A DNA stretch of 64,000 nt. Origin: Liolophura sinensis. Taxonomy: Eukaryota; Mollusca; Polyplacophora; Chitonida; Chitonidae. Made by a program: the position numbers and the translations under genes. A model generated the notes under the pieces. That model did no database searches and was not told where the DNA came from. It saw nothing but the letters and a program-made list of their open reading frames with translations. Positions 48,001-59,027 of this stretch are shown piece by piece. Within the stretch, counting starts at the first letter, position 1. Each line of letters starts with the position of its first letter. Location: the NCBI RefSeq assembly GCF_032854445.1, contig NC_088302.1, forward strand, positions 1,178,001 to 1,242,000, read 5' to 3'.

Positions 48001-51000
48001 AGCAGGTCACAATAAGTAGTCTGTATATGTACATCTTAACACACGTTCCCCAGTGGTGGTAAACCCAACCACAACACCTGGGCAATGAGCAGGTCACAAT
48101 AAGTAGTCTGTATATGTACATCTTAACACACGTTCCCCAGTGGTGGTAAACCCAACCACAACACCTGGGCAATGAGCAGGTCACAATAAGTAGTCTGTAT
48201 ATGTACATCTTAATACACGTTCCCCAGTGGTGGTAAACCCAACCACAACACCTGGGCAATGAGCAGGTCACAATAAGTAGTCTGTATATGTACATCTTAA
48301 TACACGTTCCCCAGTGGTGGTAAACCCAACCACAACACCTGGCCAACAAGCAGGTCACAGTAAGTACAGTCTGTACATGTACTTCGTAATACACATTCCC
48401 CAGGGGTGTTAGATTTGCAATGTAGGCAGGGAACTGAAATTGGGAAAGTCTACATGGCACACAGACCCAATGTCAATATACTATCACAGGTCCATGTCCA
48501 TTGTATAGAGATATTCCCATCCAAGACTTACCTGTCTCTCCATGAAGGACATTGAAGAGTGATCCAAACGGCATGAACTGAGAGAGGATCACCAGGTTAG
48601 GGGGCTGGTTAGCACATGCCAGTACCGGCAGGATGTTAGGATGGTTGAAGATTCTGTAACAGAAATCATGGAATATGTGATCTGAATGGCATGAACTGAG
48701 AGAGGATCACCAGGTGAGGGGGCTGGTTAGCACATGCCAGTACAGGCAGGATGTTAGGATGGTTGAAGATTCTGTAACAGAAATCATGGAATATGTGATC
48801 TGAATGGCATGAACTGAGAGAGGATCACCAGGTGAGGAGGCTGGTTAGCACATGCCAGTACCGGCAGGATGTTAGGATGGGTGAAGATTCTATAACCTAA
48901 AACATGGAATATGTGATCTGAATGGCATGAACCGAGTGAGTATCACCAGGTTATGGGGCTGGTTGAAGATTCTGTAACACAAAATATATGGAATATATAC
49001 AGCCTTGCTGGACTGACATGATAAGGTACAAAGAAGCATGTAAGTATGTGTCTACAATCAGGATCTATAAGTAAGGGTTCTTCCATGAATGAAACTTTAC
49101 ATCTTCAATGAAAAAATAAGGAGAGACAGGTACAGATGGGCTCACCTGAGACGCGGGAACTCTTCCTGGAAGTCCCTGGAGGTACGGATTGTGCATTCAC
49201 GCAGACTGAGTATTTTAGCCACAATGTCATTGCCCTGCCAGGTAGCTCGCCACACCTGCATCATCAGACAGGAGAGTGCTTACATCACAGGTATGGTTTA
49301 CTAGTAAAATTAATCCGTTCAACCATGTTTTCTCATGCTTTTTTCTCATGTTTTTCTCATTGTTATCTCTGATATTTCTGTTCTAAACATGAATCCAAAA
49401 AAAGTAATTTTATGTTAGGAAAAGATTTTTTCACTGTCATTAGGACTAATAAATGTAACCCTAAAAAAAAGATGCTTAAAAAACTTTGAAAGACAGGAAA
49501 TATGCAGAAGAATTTAAATGTACAAAATGCTGTGGTAGAATAGTCCCCTAAACTGTGAGAGACTTACATCACCAGAGTGTGTGCTGGCAATGCGAGATAT
49601 AAGGTTCAACTGTTGAATGTCAATGCCTGCATGGCGAGACAGAGTAGCGTCCCCTGAAATACAAGACATAAATCTTAATCCAACCGCAACAGATAAACGA
49701 TCAGTACATATTTTACTAACACATCAAATCACTTAACAACCTTAAAGTTAAAAACTTATTACTCCTGATCTTTCATATCCTATGATATTTTGCTAAGACT
49801 AAATTCTTTAAACAAAACTTGATTCTTCAAAAAACCCTTGAGAACAGTCTTTTAACAGTTAGATACCAGTGTGCAAAAATGCTTCAAACAATCCCAACTC
49901 TAAAAGCAATCATGTTATTAACATTCACTTACAAGGTATGTACTTTCCAAAAGGGTGAAATGTTACTTTTTACTTGACTAAGCAGAAATGTTAATCATAT
50001 TTTATAGAAGTGTAGCATGATGGGATCACTTACGACTCCTGGTCTTGTAGCCCAGCCAGCTTCTGTCTTTGTAAGGGATTTTGTTCAAATCTTGACCTAA
50101 TGCTGCAGCTCTCTCTGAACAAAAGAGCAAATGATAAAAAGGGCAGTAGCCAATAGATCCCCACCCTTGCATTATTAGGAAATAAATTCCCATTTTCAGT
50201 ACATGTATGTACATGTACTAACCTCTGAATCGCAGCCAGGGCATCCAAGATGGTTGACAGAGGAACAGATAGAAGGTCACACAAATGGAAAGCTATTGCA
50301 TGTCCCTCATCAGTTTCGTGGAGGGGAATAATGTTTTCATAATTCATAATTGTATCATAATTTACAGTATACTCTATGGTGGAATTTGTTCAGGTTATAT
50401 GTCATTTGTGGGAGTCCACCAGGATACCTCACGAACAGAAATGCACAACAACAACTAATGTTTACAGTACTCATCAACCTTAACACATCACACAAACACA
50501 ACCATAATTACTTAACGTTTAAATACACACAACAACAAGAAACTTACCTTTTAACATTTTCGACAGATACGGCTTGGCTTTATCCATGGGAGATTCATTA
50601 TATTTGTTGGCAATGGCAACGATGGCTCCACTGTTAACAAGATCCTACAAGAGAAGAAAGATGCAAATACAAACATGTTCTGTAATGACATGCCGCTTCA
50701 TACACAACTGATTTGTCTAACTCAACTAAATATACTTATTTGTGATGCTTTACATAGTTCTCCTGACAACTCCACTTGTCTGTGAGCTATCTGGTGGTGA
50801 TGCTTTACATGCTTCTGAGAACTCCGCTTGCCAGTGAGCTATCTGGTACATAGTTCTGAGAACTCCACTTGTCACTGAGCTGTCTGGTAAACAGTTCTCC
50901 TGAGAACTCCACTTGTCACTGAGCTATCTGGTACACAGTTCTCCTGAGAACTCCACTTGTCACTGAGCTATCTGGTACATAGTTCTCCTGAGAACTCCAC

Positions 51001-54000
51001 TTGCCAGTGAGCTATCTGGTAAACAGTTCTCCTGAGAACTCCACTTGTCACTGAGCTATCTGGTACACAGTTCTCCTGAGAACTCCATTTGTCACTGAGC
51101 TATCTGGTACATAGTTCTCCTGAGAACTCCACTTGTCACTGAGCTATCTGGTACACAGTTCTCCTGAGAACTCCACTTGTCAGTGACCTATCTGGTAAAC
51201 AGTTCTCCTGAGAACTCCACTTGTCACTGAGCTATCTGGTACATAGTTCTCCTGAGCACTCCACTTGCCAGCGAGCTATCTGGTACACAGTTCTCCTGAG
51301 AACTCCACTTGTCACTGAGCTATCTGGTACATAGTTCTCCTGAGAGCTCCACTTGTCACTGAGCTATCTGGTACACAGTTCTCCTGAGAACTCCACTTGT
51401 CACTGAGCTATCTGGTACACAGTTTTCCTGAGAACTCGACTTGTCAGTGAGCTATCTGGTAAACAGTTCTCCTGAGAACTCCACTTGTCACTGAGCTATC
51501 TGGTAAACAGTTCTCCTGAGAACTCCACTTGTCACTAAGCTATCTGGTACATAGTTCTCCTGAGAACTCCACTTGTCACTGAGCTATCTGGTACATAGTT
51601 CTCCTGACAACTCCACTTGTCACTGAGCTATCTGGTACACAGTTCTCCTGAGAACTCCACTTGTCACTGAGCTATCTGGTACACAGTTCTCCTGAGAACT
51701 CCACTTGTCACTGAGCTATCTGGTACATAGTTCTCCTGAGAACTCCACTTGTCACTGAGCTATCTGGTACACAGTTCTCCTGAGAACTCCACTTGTCACT
51801 GAGCTATTTGGTACACAGTTCTCCTGAGAACTCCACTTGTCACTGAGCTATCTGGTACATAGTTCTCCTGAGAACTCCACTTGTCACTGAGCTATCTGGT
51901 ACACAGTTCTCCTGAGAACTCCACTTGTCAGTGATGCTTTACATAGTTCTCCTGAGAACTCCACTTGTCACTGAGCTACCCGGTACACAGTTCTCCTGAG
52001 AACTCCACTTGTCACTGAGCTATCTGGTACATAGTTCTCCTGAGAACTCGACTTCTCACTGAGCTATCTGGTACATAGTTCTCCTGAGAACTCCACTTGT
52101 CAGTGACAGACATGATTGTGGTGAACCAAGAAAATAGCTGAAATTTACTATCATAGCCCAAAAAGGCCGGGGTCCAGGGGCCGCCTTCGACAGAGCATGA
52201 ACCACTTGTCTGGCTGTGACATACACAGATTTATTATAAAATCCCAGTATTTCCTTGACTGATAAAAACGATATTTTCACTAATTAGATATCACTTTTGT
52301 TATTACATTTTGCTATTACACTGCTGGAGACCATGAAATCTTCATGGACTGCACTTCTGCACAATATATAGTTCGCCAACAAAAGAGGTAGAAATTCTTC
52401 ATGTACTTAATTTACCTAAATACCTATATTGCATTGGCATTAAGCACCTTTGTATAATTACTTACAGACAGCGTTTAAAACTGTAAAAAAGTTGTGTGAG
52501 CGTGGATGTGAACGAAATTGCATCGCATATGAATAGAATCAGAAATACAACAAAGATAGCACATTGCTTATTTTTTTCACAGATGCAACAGATAAACTGA
52601 TATGCATTTATATACACGTAGAGAAAATGTCAGCATATAAATAATTAATAGAATATTGCACAGTGAAGGTTGAATACCATAAATATTGTTCTCGTGAAAG
52701 GCAGAAATGATAACCCACTCGACGCTTCGAACAATATTTATGGTACTGAACCTTCACTGTGCAATATCCTCTATTAACCATCACTGGGTCAAAGGATGCC
52801 TATATTGTTGATCAAATAACAAATTTGACCACACAATGCAAAAGCACAGATTCCATGGTCAAAACTTGTGCCAAATGAATATTAGAACATATTGCAATGT
52901 CAAAAGAGCAACATTTATTTGGAGGCTTGGAGCAGTGATGCTTCAGCATTATCAGTCAAGCAGAGAAGAAGGGGTGTATACCTCAGCAATGTGGTCCTGC
53001 TGCCAGAAACAGGCGTAGTGGAGAGGAGTGTTCCCATGCTCATTGATTGCATTGATGTTGGCCTTATTGTGAAGTAGCTGCGAACAGAGGTGTCAGATTT
53101 AACATTATACACAGACATGGAAATCGGTTAAAAACCAATCAGTTAAAACCGCAGAATATACAACAGAATGAGAAAATAATACATGTACTTCCACAATGAT
53201 TTAGAATACCCAAAACGACCACAATTTTCATCCATGACTAACTTGCCCAATTTTCCTGGTTCTGAGAGTTCTGCTGATTGGATGTTTTGACATTGGTTTG
53301 CATGGAACATGAGCTGATATTCTACCGGAAAATTGCATGTTTCAGCACCTACAATAATATTTTGTGACATTTATTTGTCTCTAAAAGTAAACTTTTGTGG
53401 GCAGAATTTTAGGAAATTTAGAATACATCTATAAATGTGTATGATATCAGATTTCTTGTGTGATTTCAAACCCAAGTGAACCCAAGGCAGTGCCTGCAGC
53501 CTAACTCTGTGACAGAACTGAGCCGGCACCAGCTCCCCCAGGAGCCCAAGCTGAAGCTGCTCATCTCCTGCAGACTGGTTTGGCTGGTTATATGATAACT
53601 GAGCAGTCCTTCTGACATGTCTGACCTATTAATCCACCTCTGAGGCACACATGTAGTATCACACTGGTTTGTTTACCCTCGGGCTATATACATGTACATA
53701 AATGTTACACACTGAACCACCACCGAACATTGTGTCATGAAGTTGGCTAAATGTCAGTGTTCCAGTCCACTACAGGTGTAACCTTACAGTCAGCTTCATT
53801 TCCACTATTATACCTGGTCTAGGTGATGCCTGACGGGCCAGCTGTTGGTGCTACTGTTGTCAGATCAGATATTTATTGGACATACAAGCACATGTACACG
53901 CATAAAGGTGAAGATAAATGTGCCAAGACATCATCTTGTTTGGTAGGCATGCCTGGTGAAATCGTCCAAATGATTCTGTCTAGTTTCCTCAACCCAATTC

Positions 54001-57000
54001 ATCACATGAATGGTGCTTATGAAGGTTACAGAACGCAGTACACCAATGGCCACTGACCTGACAGTCTGTAGTGTAGCCTTTAATACACAGCATCTGGCAC
54101 CAGCAATTCAGCCCATGCTCATGGTACATGTATACAGAAATGTCAGTACTTATCTTTTACCAGTATAACACAAAATGTGATTACTCCGAGTGAAATCTCT
54201 ACTGCCATAAGAACCCACAAACAGTTTGGCATGAAAAATCAAACAACTAAAGGTCAGACAACAAAGTACTTCAGCTAAGCAATCTGCAAATCTGCAATCT
54301 ATCTAGACAAGTTGATCATCTCTGAAGCCAAGAAGCTTCTACTCTCAAACCAAGCACACTACATGTACATGTAGTGCATGGATTAAATCCATAGATTTAG
54401 CCACAGTTTGAAATCAGGCCATCTCATTTCCAATTTTCTCCTATTTGCCCTATTTCTCCCAGGTTAATTTTGTCAGAATAGGATGTCTCACACACACTGA
54501 GTTACCCCCCTGGCTAAATTCATGGTTAAAAGTAATCTACAGGTGGCACTCAGAAGCATAGCCTACTGTATGTACGTCTTGCTGTACGCAAGAGGGTGGT
54601 GAATACTTCTGAATGGTGCCACGTGTTTGTAATATGTAATCATGACAACAAAGTCCCAGGATGGTAAGACAAAATGTTTCAATCTGTTAAAACATGTTAA
54701 TTAATACATATCCAGCTTATCCATATAAAACAGACGTATAAAAGAGAAATTGCCAAGAGATGAGTAAGTTTGAAATCCCAAATCTTCGAGCCCACATGAG
54801 TAGGTTTCAGGAGATCCAGTAAAACATTTTCATGTCATTCAATACTATATTACAAGTACATGAAAGTACCATTTGCTCTAAGTGATCTGATGAGACCGAG
54901 ACTGATCTCAAAACTCCACATACAATCAGGAACAACAGAGTATGATCTAATGTAATACCCGTCTCTGGACCATAGCTGACATTCCTCCTGTCAGTGCCTG
55001 TGTGTGTGTGCGGACTTGAGGCATCTGGTAATATACGTTTGTAACTGTTTTTCTGATTTTGTCTGTTTGATTGTTTGCCTTGCCATGCTACAATAGAAGA
55101 CTTCAGATTACATGGGCGTGTGCCTGGGAGCATTTTCAATGAGTATGATGACCAAAGAAAATCACACAGAGACAGGCGGTTATTATCTTCTTTCCAAATG
55201 CATAGACACAATTTAATAGGTGGTACACACAGGCTGTTTCTGAACAGTTAACACCATTACTGGCACTCAAGGCAGGCACATGTAGGAAGTGAATATGAAG
55301 TACAAGTACACTGGTTCACTTCGTAAAGGTAAGAGACTGGGAGTGCTAAATCATGGATTGTGTATTGTTTATATCATTGGTATTTTACTCCCGGTTCTAG
55401 TATATTTCACTAATACCACTACGGTGGGAGGAAACTAGACTGTGCCTGGGGGTGTTAAATGACAGAGCCTTGCATGCCAATGGCTACTACTCAGGTGAGA
55501 ATTCCATTACACCCTACACACCATGGTGATGGCAATGATAATGGCCAACAATAGACTGTCATTATTTATGTACAATATGGGGTTGTGTAACAACTACATG
55601 TGGCCAGGTTTATTTGCGTACAATGTAATCCACCTCAGTTACTGGACAAACCTCCTGACTTCATGCCACAGGCGAATTAAGTATAGCAAGACCTGGATAT
55701 AGGAAAATGTTTCCCAAGACACTGTTACATTTACTTACCATGAGAACAATATCCCTATGTCCATGGCTAGCAGCCAGATGAAGGGCGGTGTCATCCCCCA
55801 TGTTTGTGGCGTTGATCCTCGCCCCCCTCTGGATCAGCATGTCTACAATGTTTGTACGCCCCTCCAAAGCTGCCCAGTGTAACAGACTGAACCTATGGTC
55901 ATCTCTAAAGCAGAAGAGATACAAACATTTGGATCAGCTCTGACACCATTACTAGTACCACATGTAAACTATCCAAGCACAGAAGAAAAATTCATTTTAC
56001 TCCTTCTCATAATAATGAGCCATATGAAGTGTTTTCAGCTACTAAATATGCAAACTGATTTGACTGATTTATTTATTTTATTAGGCTTTACACCAAACTC
56101 AAGATCTTTCAACTTTACCATGGCAGCCAACATTTTGGTGGGAGGAAACAGACCCTCTGCAGGATGCTGGATGAGACTCCCACATACAGCCAGAGAGTAG
56201 GCTAGCATGATGTGGACTTGAACTCACAGTGACTGCACTGTTGAGATGCTCCCGGGTTATTGTGCCATGCTGGCAAGCTAATCACCTCGGCCAGAGATCC
56301 CCAATCCCACCCCCCACCCCCAGCCAAACTGATTTGAAAAGACAAAATAACAAGCCTTAAATCAATTCTTACTCTTAAAATTCTTAACATTGAACATTAA
56401 GTATGCAGGAACTGATACTGAAAAATGACTCATATGATCAAGTATATTAAAGTACCAGTACTGTTAAAGAGAGTATGAGAAGGGAGGCACATTACATGTA
56501 GACATTTACATGCTTTTAGTTCAGAATGATTTTTGTACCAGCAGTACCACTCTTTGAAAACTTGCTTAAAATATTGCCTAAAACTGAACATGACTTTAAC
56601 ATAATTCAGGAGTGTCGGATAGCATTTTGGACACTAACACACTTATTAGTATGTTTACAAACAAAGCTGAATCCTCAGTAAATGTTTATTCACTCTGGAG
56701 TTGTTACTGTTTTACATATACATGCTGCCAACAAAAACAGTTTACAGCCTATAAGTCTGTGGACCGCTTCTCCCATTCAGACTTCCGTAAGCAATTATAC
56801 ACTCAAAAAAGCTTACTCAGCAAGTATTCAAATCCCCCTTTTAAAAACACTTTAAATAGACACAAATTGTGTATCAGTGTGAATTCAACAAGCACTGTTT
56901 ATGACGCATGGTAATTCAATGTAAAGCTCAGTATGAGCTGTATATATGTAGTTAGTTCTAACTTAGTGTGATAGGAAGGTTTAAGCCAGCAGTCCGCAGT

Positions 57001-57416
57001 GCAGCGGTGCCAGGCAAACTTCTGACAACTGAGCATTTCACAGATGTTGGGAAGCTGGGTCAACTAGTCACTGACTGTTCTAGCTCACTCCTTGTGAATA
57101 GCAGCTATTTATATACACCTCCTAATATGGAGGCTGGGTGGCATGTGCTCTGTTTATTTCAGTCCAAACAGCCAATCAAAACACACCATCAATGATCTAC
57201 TAAATACTTTACACACACTTTCTAAGCTGCATCCACTACCGAAGTCTGACCCACACCGGCGAGGCAATAATAAGCTGTTCTCCCCCCCCCCCCCCCCCCC
57301 CAGCAAACACTGTATATGCTCACTTACCCTTGGTTTAAATCATTCTCTGTATTATCCAGCCAAACTCTAACATGGAAAGCATTTCCTTCCCGAACTTGTG
57401 AGAAAATATCATCCAT
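35896..57416 (-). CDS. ILK: ILK, integrin-linked pseudokinase (12 coding exons, 450 aa)
   Basis: ILK is the scaffold of the ILK-PINCH-parvin complex at integrin adhesions. Coding exons, 5' to 3' on the minus strand: 57416-57328, 55904-55739, 53077-52982, 50644-50548, 50114-50034, 49653-49568, 49255-49146, 48653-48532, 47114-46993, 42218-42119, 41474-41344, 36048-35896. They total 1353 nt with all phases consistent; human ILK is 452 aa. Residues 1-175 are ankyrin repeats ([32 protein letters not shown]) that bind PINCH in known homologues. Residues 190-450 are the kinase-like domain. Lys219 (GNDIVAKIL) corresponds to human Lys220. The HRD motif is absent ([15 protein letters not shown]), DFG is replaced by ADYQ at 335-338, and APE is kept (354-356), so it should be catalytically dead as in other animals. 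Met399-Lys400 (MEIGMKVALEG) match the parvin-contact pair. The start ATG follows the MDDIF.Q.REGNA pattern. Introns hold arrays, an LTR-like insertion and a candidate extra exon. Confidence 0.95.
36019..36467 (-). repeat. 70-82-bp minisatellite carrying the ILK exon 12 acceptor (6 copies)
   Basis: Each plus-strand unit reads AAGCGCAGGCCTTCCAGAGC, CACCTGTAACCAGAACACAA and CTCATCAGACAAG. On minus this is acceptor GGTTACAG followed by the first 25 bases or so of exon 12. Copies follow the real one at 36105, 36187, 36258, 36337 and 36407, approximately. Confidence 0.93.
36472..36924. repeat. left 453-bp terminal direct repeat
   Basis: Identical to 39371-39823 (offset 2899). The 18-bp inverted termini are unusual for LTRs, which normally end TG...CA. 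Confidence 0.92.
39371..39823. repeat. right 453-bp terminal direct repeat
   Basis: Identical to the left repeat; the open frames inside are the same in both copies and encode nothing recognisable. Confidence 0.92.
39828..40299. other. ILK intron 11 remainder
   Basis: A displaced array copy sits at about 39840-39882 (CCAGAGCCACCAGAACACAA), the severed tail of the exon 12 acceptor array. The rest is unique AT-rich intron. Confidence 0.7.
40300..41340 (-). repeat. 23-24-bp minisatellite next to ILK exon 11 donor (about 43 copies)
   Basis: Plus-strand unit GGGGATGGTGTGAGAAAAAC then CCA, with GTATGAAAAA and GTAAGAAAAA variants. It begins within about 20 bases of the exon 11 donor (41343). The 24-bp period leaves open frames of 185-344 codons on minus, which are artefacts. 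Confidence 0.95.
41344..41474 (-). CDS. ILK: ILK coding exon 11
   Basis: Acceptor GTTGAAG, donor GTAAAT. Encodes [37 protein letters not shown] and MEIGMK (to residue 400), the C-lobe helix region of the kinase-like fold. Confidence 0.94.
41641..42118. other. ILK intron 10
   Basis: AT-rich intron between exons 10 and 11; nothing supportable. Confidence 0.5.
42119..42218 (-). CDS. ILK: ILK coding exon 10
   Basis: Acceptor CTCTTCACAG, donor GTAGGC. Encodes [20 protein letters not shown] then [13 protein letters not shown]; carries the degenerate activation segment (ADYQ in place of DFG) and APE. Confidence 0.95.
42219..45254. other. ILK intron 9, unique part
   Basis: AT-rich intron with scattered short open frames, none recognisable. 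An (AT)n run lies at 43594-43618. Confidence 0.5.
45255..46015 (+). repeat. 28-29-bp minisatellite in ILK intron 9 (about 26 copies)
   Basis: Unit CTTGATGTATCAACCAGTTA then ATGCATAA, with CAGCTAATG and CAGATAATG variants. It ends about 80 bp from the candidate extra exon. Confidence 0.94.
46093..46164 (-). CDS. ILK: candidate extra ILK exon, diverged copy of exon 10 (24 codons)
   Basis: On the minus strand an acceptor CTCCTAG at 46165 precedes [20 protein letters not shown] then PINA, followed by donor GTAACT. The beginning parallels exon 10 ([16 protein letters not shown]), with differences at synonymous positions such as GAT/GAC. Length 72 nt, entering and leaving in phase 0. Added between exons 9 and 10 it would insert 24 residues in frame into the pseudo-activation segment; used instead of exon 10 it would shift the frame at exon 11. 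It could be an alternative cassette exon or a relic of exon duplication. Confidence 0.5.
46993..47114 (-). CDS. ILK: ILK coding exon 9
   Basis: Acceptor TTGCCCAG, donor GTAAGT. Encodes [20 protein letters not shown] then [20 protein letters not shown]; the catalytic-loop region without HRD. Confidence 0.95.
47105..48362 (-). repeat. 87-89-bp minisatellite carrying the ILK exon 9 acceptor (about 14 extra copies)
   Basis: Plus-strand unit has CCACAACACCTGGGCAATGA then GCAGGTCACAATAAGTAG, CTGTATATGTACATCTTAAT and CCCCAGTGGTGGTAAACCC. On minus, TTGCCCAG followed by GTGTTGTGGT mimics the real acceptor and exon start (GTATTGTGGT). The 87-bp period (29 codons) keeps minus frames open; no gene. Confidence 0.95.
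48532..48653 (-). CDS. ILK: ILK coding exon 8
   Basis: Acceptor TCTGTTACAG, donor GTAAGT. Encodes [20 protein letters not shown] then [20 protein letters not shown]; matches the ILK N-lobe/hinge (PNVLPVLGAC in human). Confidence 0.95.
48561..48980 (-). repeat. 118-bp repeats of ILK exon 8 5' part plus acceptor (3 extra copies)
   Basis: The acceptor-exon boundary ATTCTGTAACAG (plus) recurs with boundaries at 48653 (real), 48771, 48889 and, shortened, 48971. The first two extra copies hold about 100 bp of exon sequence. In the third the acceptor AG is mutated (CTATAACC on plus). Confidence 0.94.
49146..49255 (-). CDS. ILK: ILK coding exon 7
   Basis: Acceptor TGATGCAG, donor GTGAGC. Encodes [20 protein letters not shown] then [17 protein letters not shown]; contains Lys219. 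Confidence 0.95.
49568..49653 (-). CDS. ILK: ILK coding exon 6
   Basis: Acceptor GTATTTCAG, donor GTAAGT. Encodes [20 protein letters not shown] then IASTHSGD, the start of the kinase-like domain. Confidence 0.94.
50034..50114 (-). CDS. ILK: ILK coding exon 5
   Basis: Acceptor TTTGTTCAG, donor GTAAGT. Encodes [20 protein letters not shown] then LGYKTRS; matches the A-E-K-M-G-Q-N-L-N-R-I-P-Y-K-D segment of human ILK. Confidence 0.95.
50548..50644 (-). CDS. ILK: ILK coding exon 4
   Basis: Acceptor CTCTTGTAG, donor GTAAG. Encodes [20 protein letters not shown] then [12 protein letters not shown], a late ankyrin repeat. Confidence 0.95.
50750..52110 (-). repeat. 44-bp minisatellite in ILK intron 3 (about 31 copies)
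   Basis: Plus unit CACTGAGCTATCTGGTACAT then AGTTCTCCTGAGAACTCCAC and TTGT. The core TTCTCCTGAGAA is palindromic. No exon content found. Confidence 0.95.
52647..52775. repeat. fold-back palindrome, about 45-bp arms
   Basis: TATTGCACAGTGAAGGTT at about 52654 is mirrored by AACCTTCACTGTGCAATA at about 52749. Likewise TACCATAAATATTGTTC (52675-52691) is mirrored by GAACAATATTTATGGTA. About 37 bases of loop. MITE-like. Confidence 0.85.
52982..53077 (-). CDS. ILK: ILK coding exon 3
   Basis: Acceptor TGTTCGCAG, donor GTATAC. Encodes [20 protein letters not shown] then [12 protein letters not shown], an ankyrin repeat. Confidence 0.95.
53078..55738. other. ILK intron 2
   Basis: Unique AT-rich intron with no supportable gene. 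A degenerate family A SINE fragment may lie at about 55370-55450 (TTGGTATTTTACTCCCGG). Confidence 0.5.
55739..55904 (-). CDS. ILK: ILK coding exon 2
   Basis: Acceptor CTGCTTTAG, donor GTAAGT. Encodes [20 protein letters not shown] then [20 protein letters not shown] and [15 protein letters not shown]; two ankyrin repeats. Confidence 0.96.
56058..56301 (-). mobile_element. degenerate SINE (family A) in ILK intron 1
   Basis: Antisense body (CAGCCAACATTTTGGTGGGA, CTCCCACATACAGCCAGAGA) and a decayed tRNA-like head ending near CAAGCTAATCACCTCGGCC; many substitutions relative to the copies at 16917 and 31264. Confidence 0.8.
57282..57301. repeat. poly-C tract of 20
   Basis: Homopolymer in ILK intron 1, 26 bases inside the exon 1 donor. 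Confidence 0.95.
57328..57416 (-). CDS. ILK: ILK coding exon 1
   Basis: ATG at 57416-57414. Encodes [20 protein letters not shown] then DNTENDLNQ; donor GTAAGT. Matches [20 protein letters not shown] of human ILK as recalled. Confidence 0.96.
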
Positions 57417-57545
57417 TTTCACTCCGTCCTCGATAGTAGTACAACTAGGCCCTGCCGCAAACTTTCCACGAAATTTCTCTTCCCTGCGTAACACATCAAC
57501 GTCAATCCCTGACAACCATTCCAGACGTTTCCTTAGCCCGGTAAA

Positions 57546-57836
57546 ATGTTCTCCACTCCCGAAAACTTGTTCAAGTGGAAAGAGCCACCCACTGGGCAGA
57601 ATATGTTAACTTTCCCAGTCGGTTTTGGAGAGGGCCGAAAACTGTACAAACTCGGTGGCAACAATAAAAAACGTGTGCTAAACACAACCGATTTGCACTC
57701 CGATCCTTCCCAGGATCCACACAGTACCCTTCGGACAGCAAGCACAACAACTGGGTATCCTCACAAACGTCCAACACAAAATATTTCACATCTGTACCCT
57801 CATCATCAACACCATCCTGAACTTGTCGACAAATGA
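57546..57836 (+). CDS. unrecognised 96-codon open frame in the divergent promoter
   Basis: ATG to TGA frame, 130 bp upstream of the ILK ATG and diverging from it. The peptide begins [20 protein letters not shown], is hydrophilic and ends with a His/Pro-rich tail. The composition looks more protein-like than most open frames here, but minus-strand frames of similar length overlap it. I recognise no family. It could be a small gene, an upstream frame in an RRP8 5' exon, or chance. Confidence 0.25.
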   Translation: MFSTPENLFKWKEPPTGQNMLTFPVGFGEGRKLYKLGGNNKKRVLNTTDLHSDPSQDPHSTLRTASTTTGYPHKRPTQNISHLYPHHQHHPELVDK

Positions 57837-59027
57837 CACGCCTGTCCCACATTGCATTGCGCCGATTCCGTCCCACAATTCACCAGTCAAGATGTCAGCG
57901 CCCAGTGTGCGGCGGGCGTGAAAACTACGGTTTGCCACATAATCGCTTTGCTAAGGTCATTTAGACAGTTCATGTATAGTAGGTTACAGGGTCAGACAAG
58001 AACACAGTTTTTTACGATTTTTTTAATACGCTTGAAGCTACAGGTTGGTCTTCATGCCGTATTCGGGTGGGAAGCACTTGGTAAACAACAACAACTTCAT
58101 GAATGTATATTCATACACCTTGTTCCTGCTTGAACACTTTGTGCTGTATGATTTTTTCCTCTTGACAATTACCCCTCGCTCTCCTTATCTCCCCCACCTC
58201 CCACTCTCCACTCCCTGCCAGAACTCAAAGAGCTTTTATTGTGAATGTTGTCAGTTAGGTGAGTTTGTCAGGTATTAAAATTGATACGATCCCTAGCATC
58301 TGGACTTCATAATGATAAGGCAATGTGCTAAGAATTGATACTGTCCTGTTAGATACCTATGTACTTGGTTTAAATGTCAACTTATTTCCAATGTTACATT
58401 GTATAATTCTAAATAAGTAGATTGATTGGTTCATTCATGGGTATTAAACACAGTGCTTCATATAATATATATAAATATATATTTTTCATTCTTATAACAG
58501 CAGTCCAGTTTGTGGATAGAGGAAATTGGAGTCCCGGAAATCTAAAGTTCTGAACAAGTAAAGATGCATGTATACTTGAATGTGAGGGGAGATAGTAGGG
58601 GAGGAATTGTTCAGGGGGAAATTTCCAGGTAGAGCAGGATTGATAGTCCCTTGGAGACAATACCCCTACCCCTCTTTCTATAGTTGAATACCTTGTTTTT
58701 GGAGAAGCGGCACTACTAAACACCATAGTCTTAAATGGTGATTAGGACTATGGATTACTTGACAAGAATTGTGGCATCCAGGATACTCACAGATGCAGCA
58801 GCTGAATATATGAGCATAGAGAATGATAAAATTGTATTAAGTTTTGTGTAATAAAATCCAGACCTCACATTCAAACAACATTTGCACATCAATATGGCTT
58901 TGATATTGCCATTCTGATAGAAAGTAATAATCACTCATTCAAAGAATATGTAACATCAATTGGTAGAATAATTAAAATATAAGATTGATGCGTCTAATTT
59001 AATGTAAGATGATTTGTGAATGTGACA

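Noticed and set aside
47131..48460. 88-180-codon minus-strand frames, [15 protein letters not shown] repeats
   Set aside because: 87-bp period artefact; the real coding content is only the ILK exon 9 edge, in another frame.
50030..50347. Minus-strand 105-codon frame with a protein-like start ([14 protein letters not shown]) as an extra ILK exon
   Set aside because: Overlaps ILK exon 5 in a different frame, no good acceptor, and no similarity to ILK or anything recognised.
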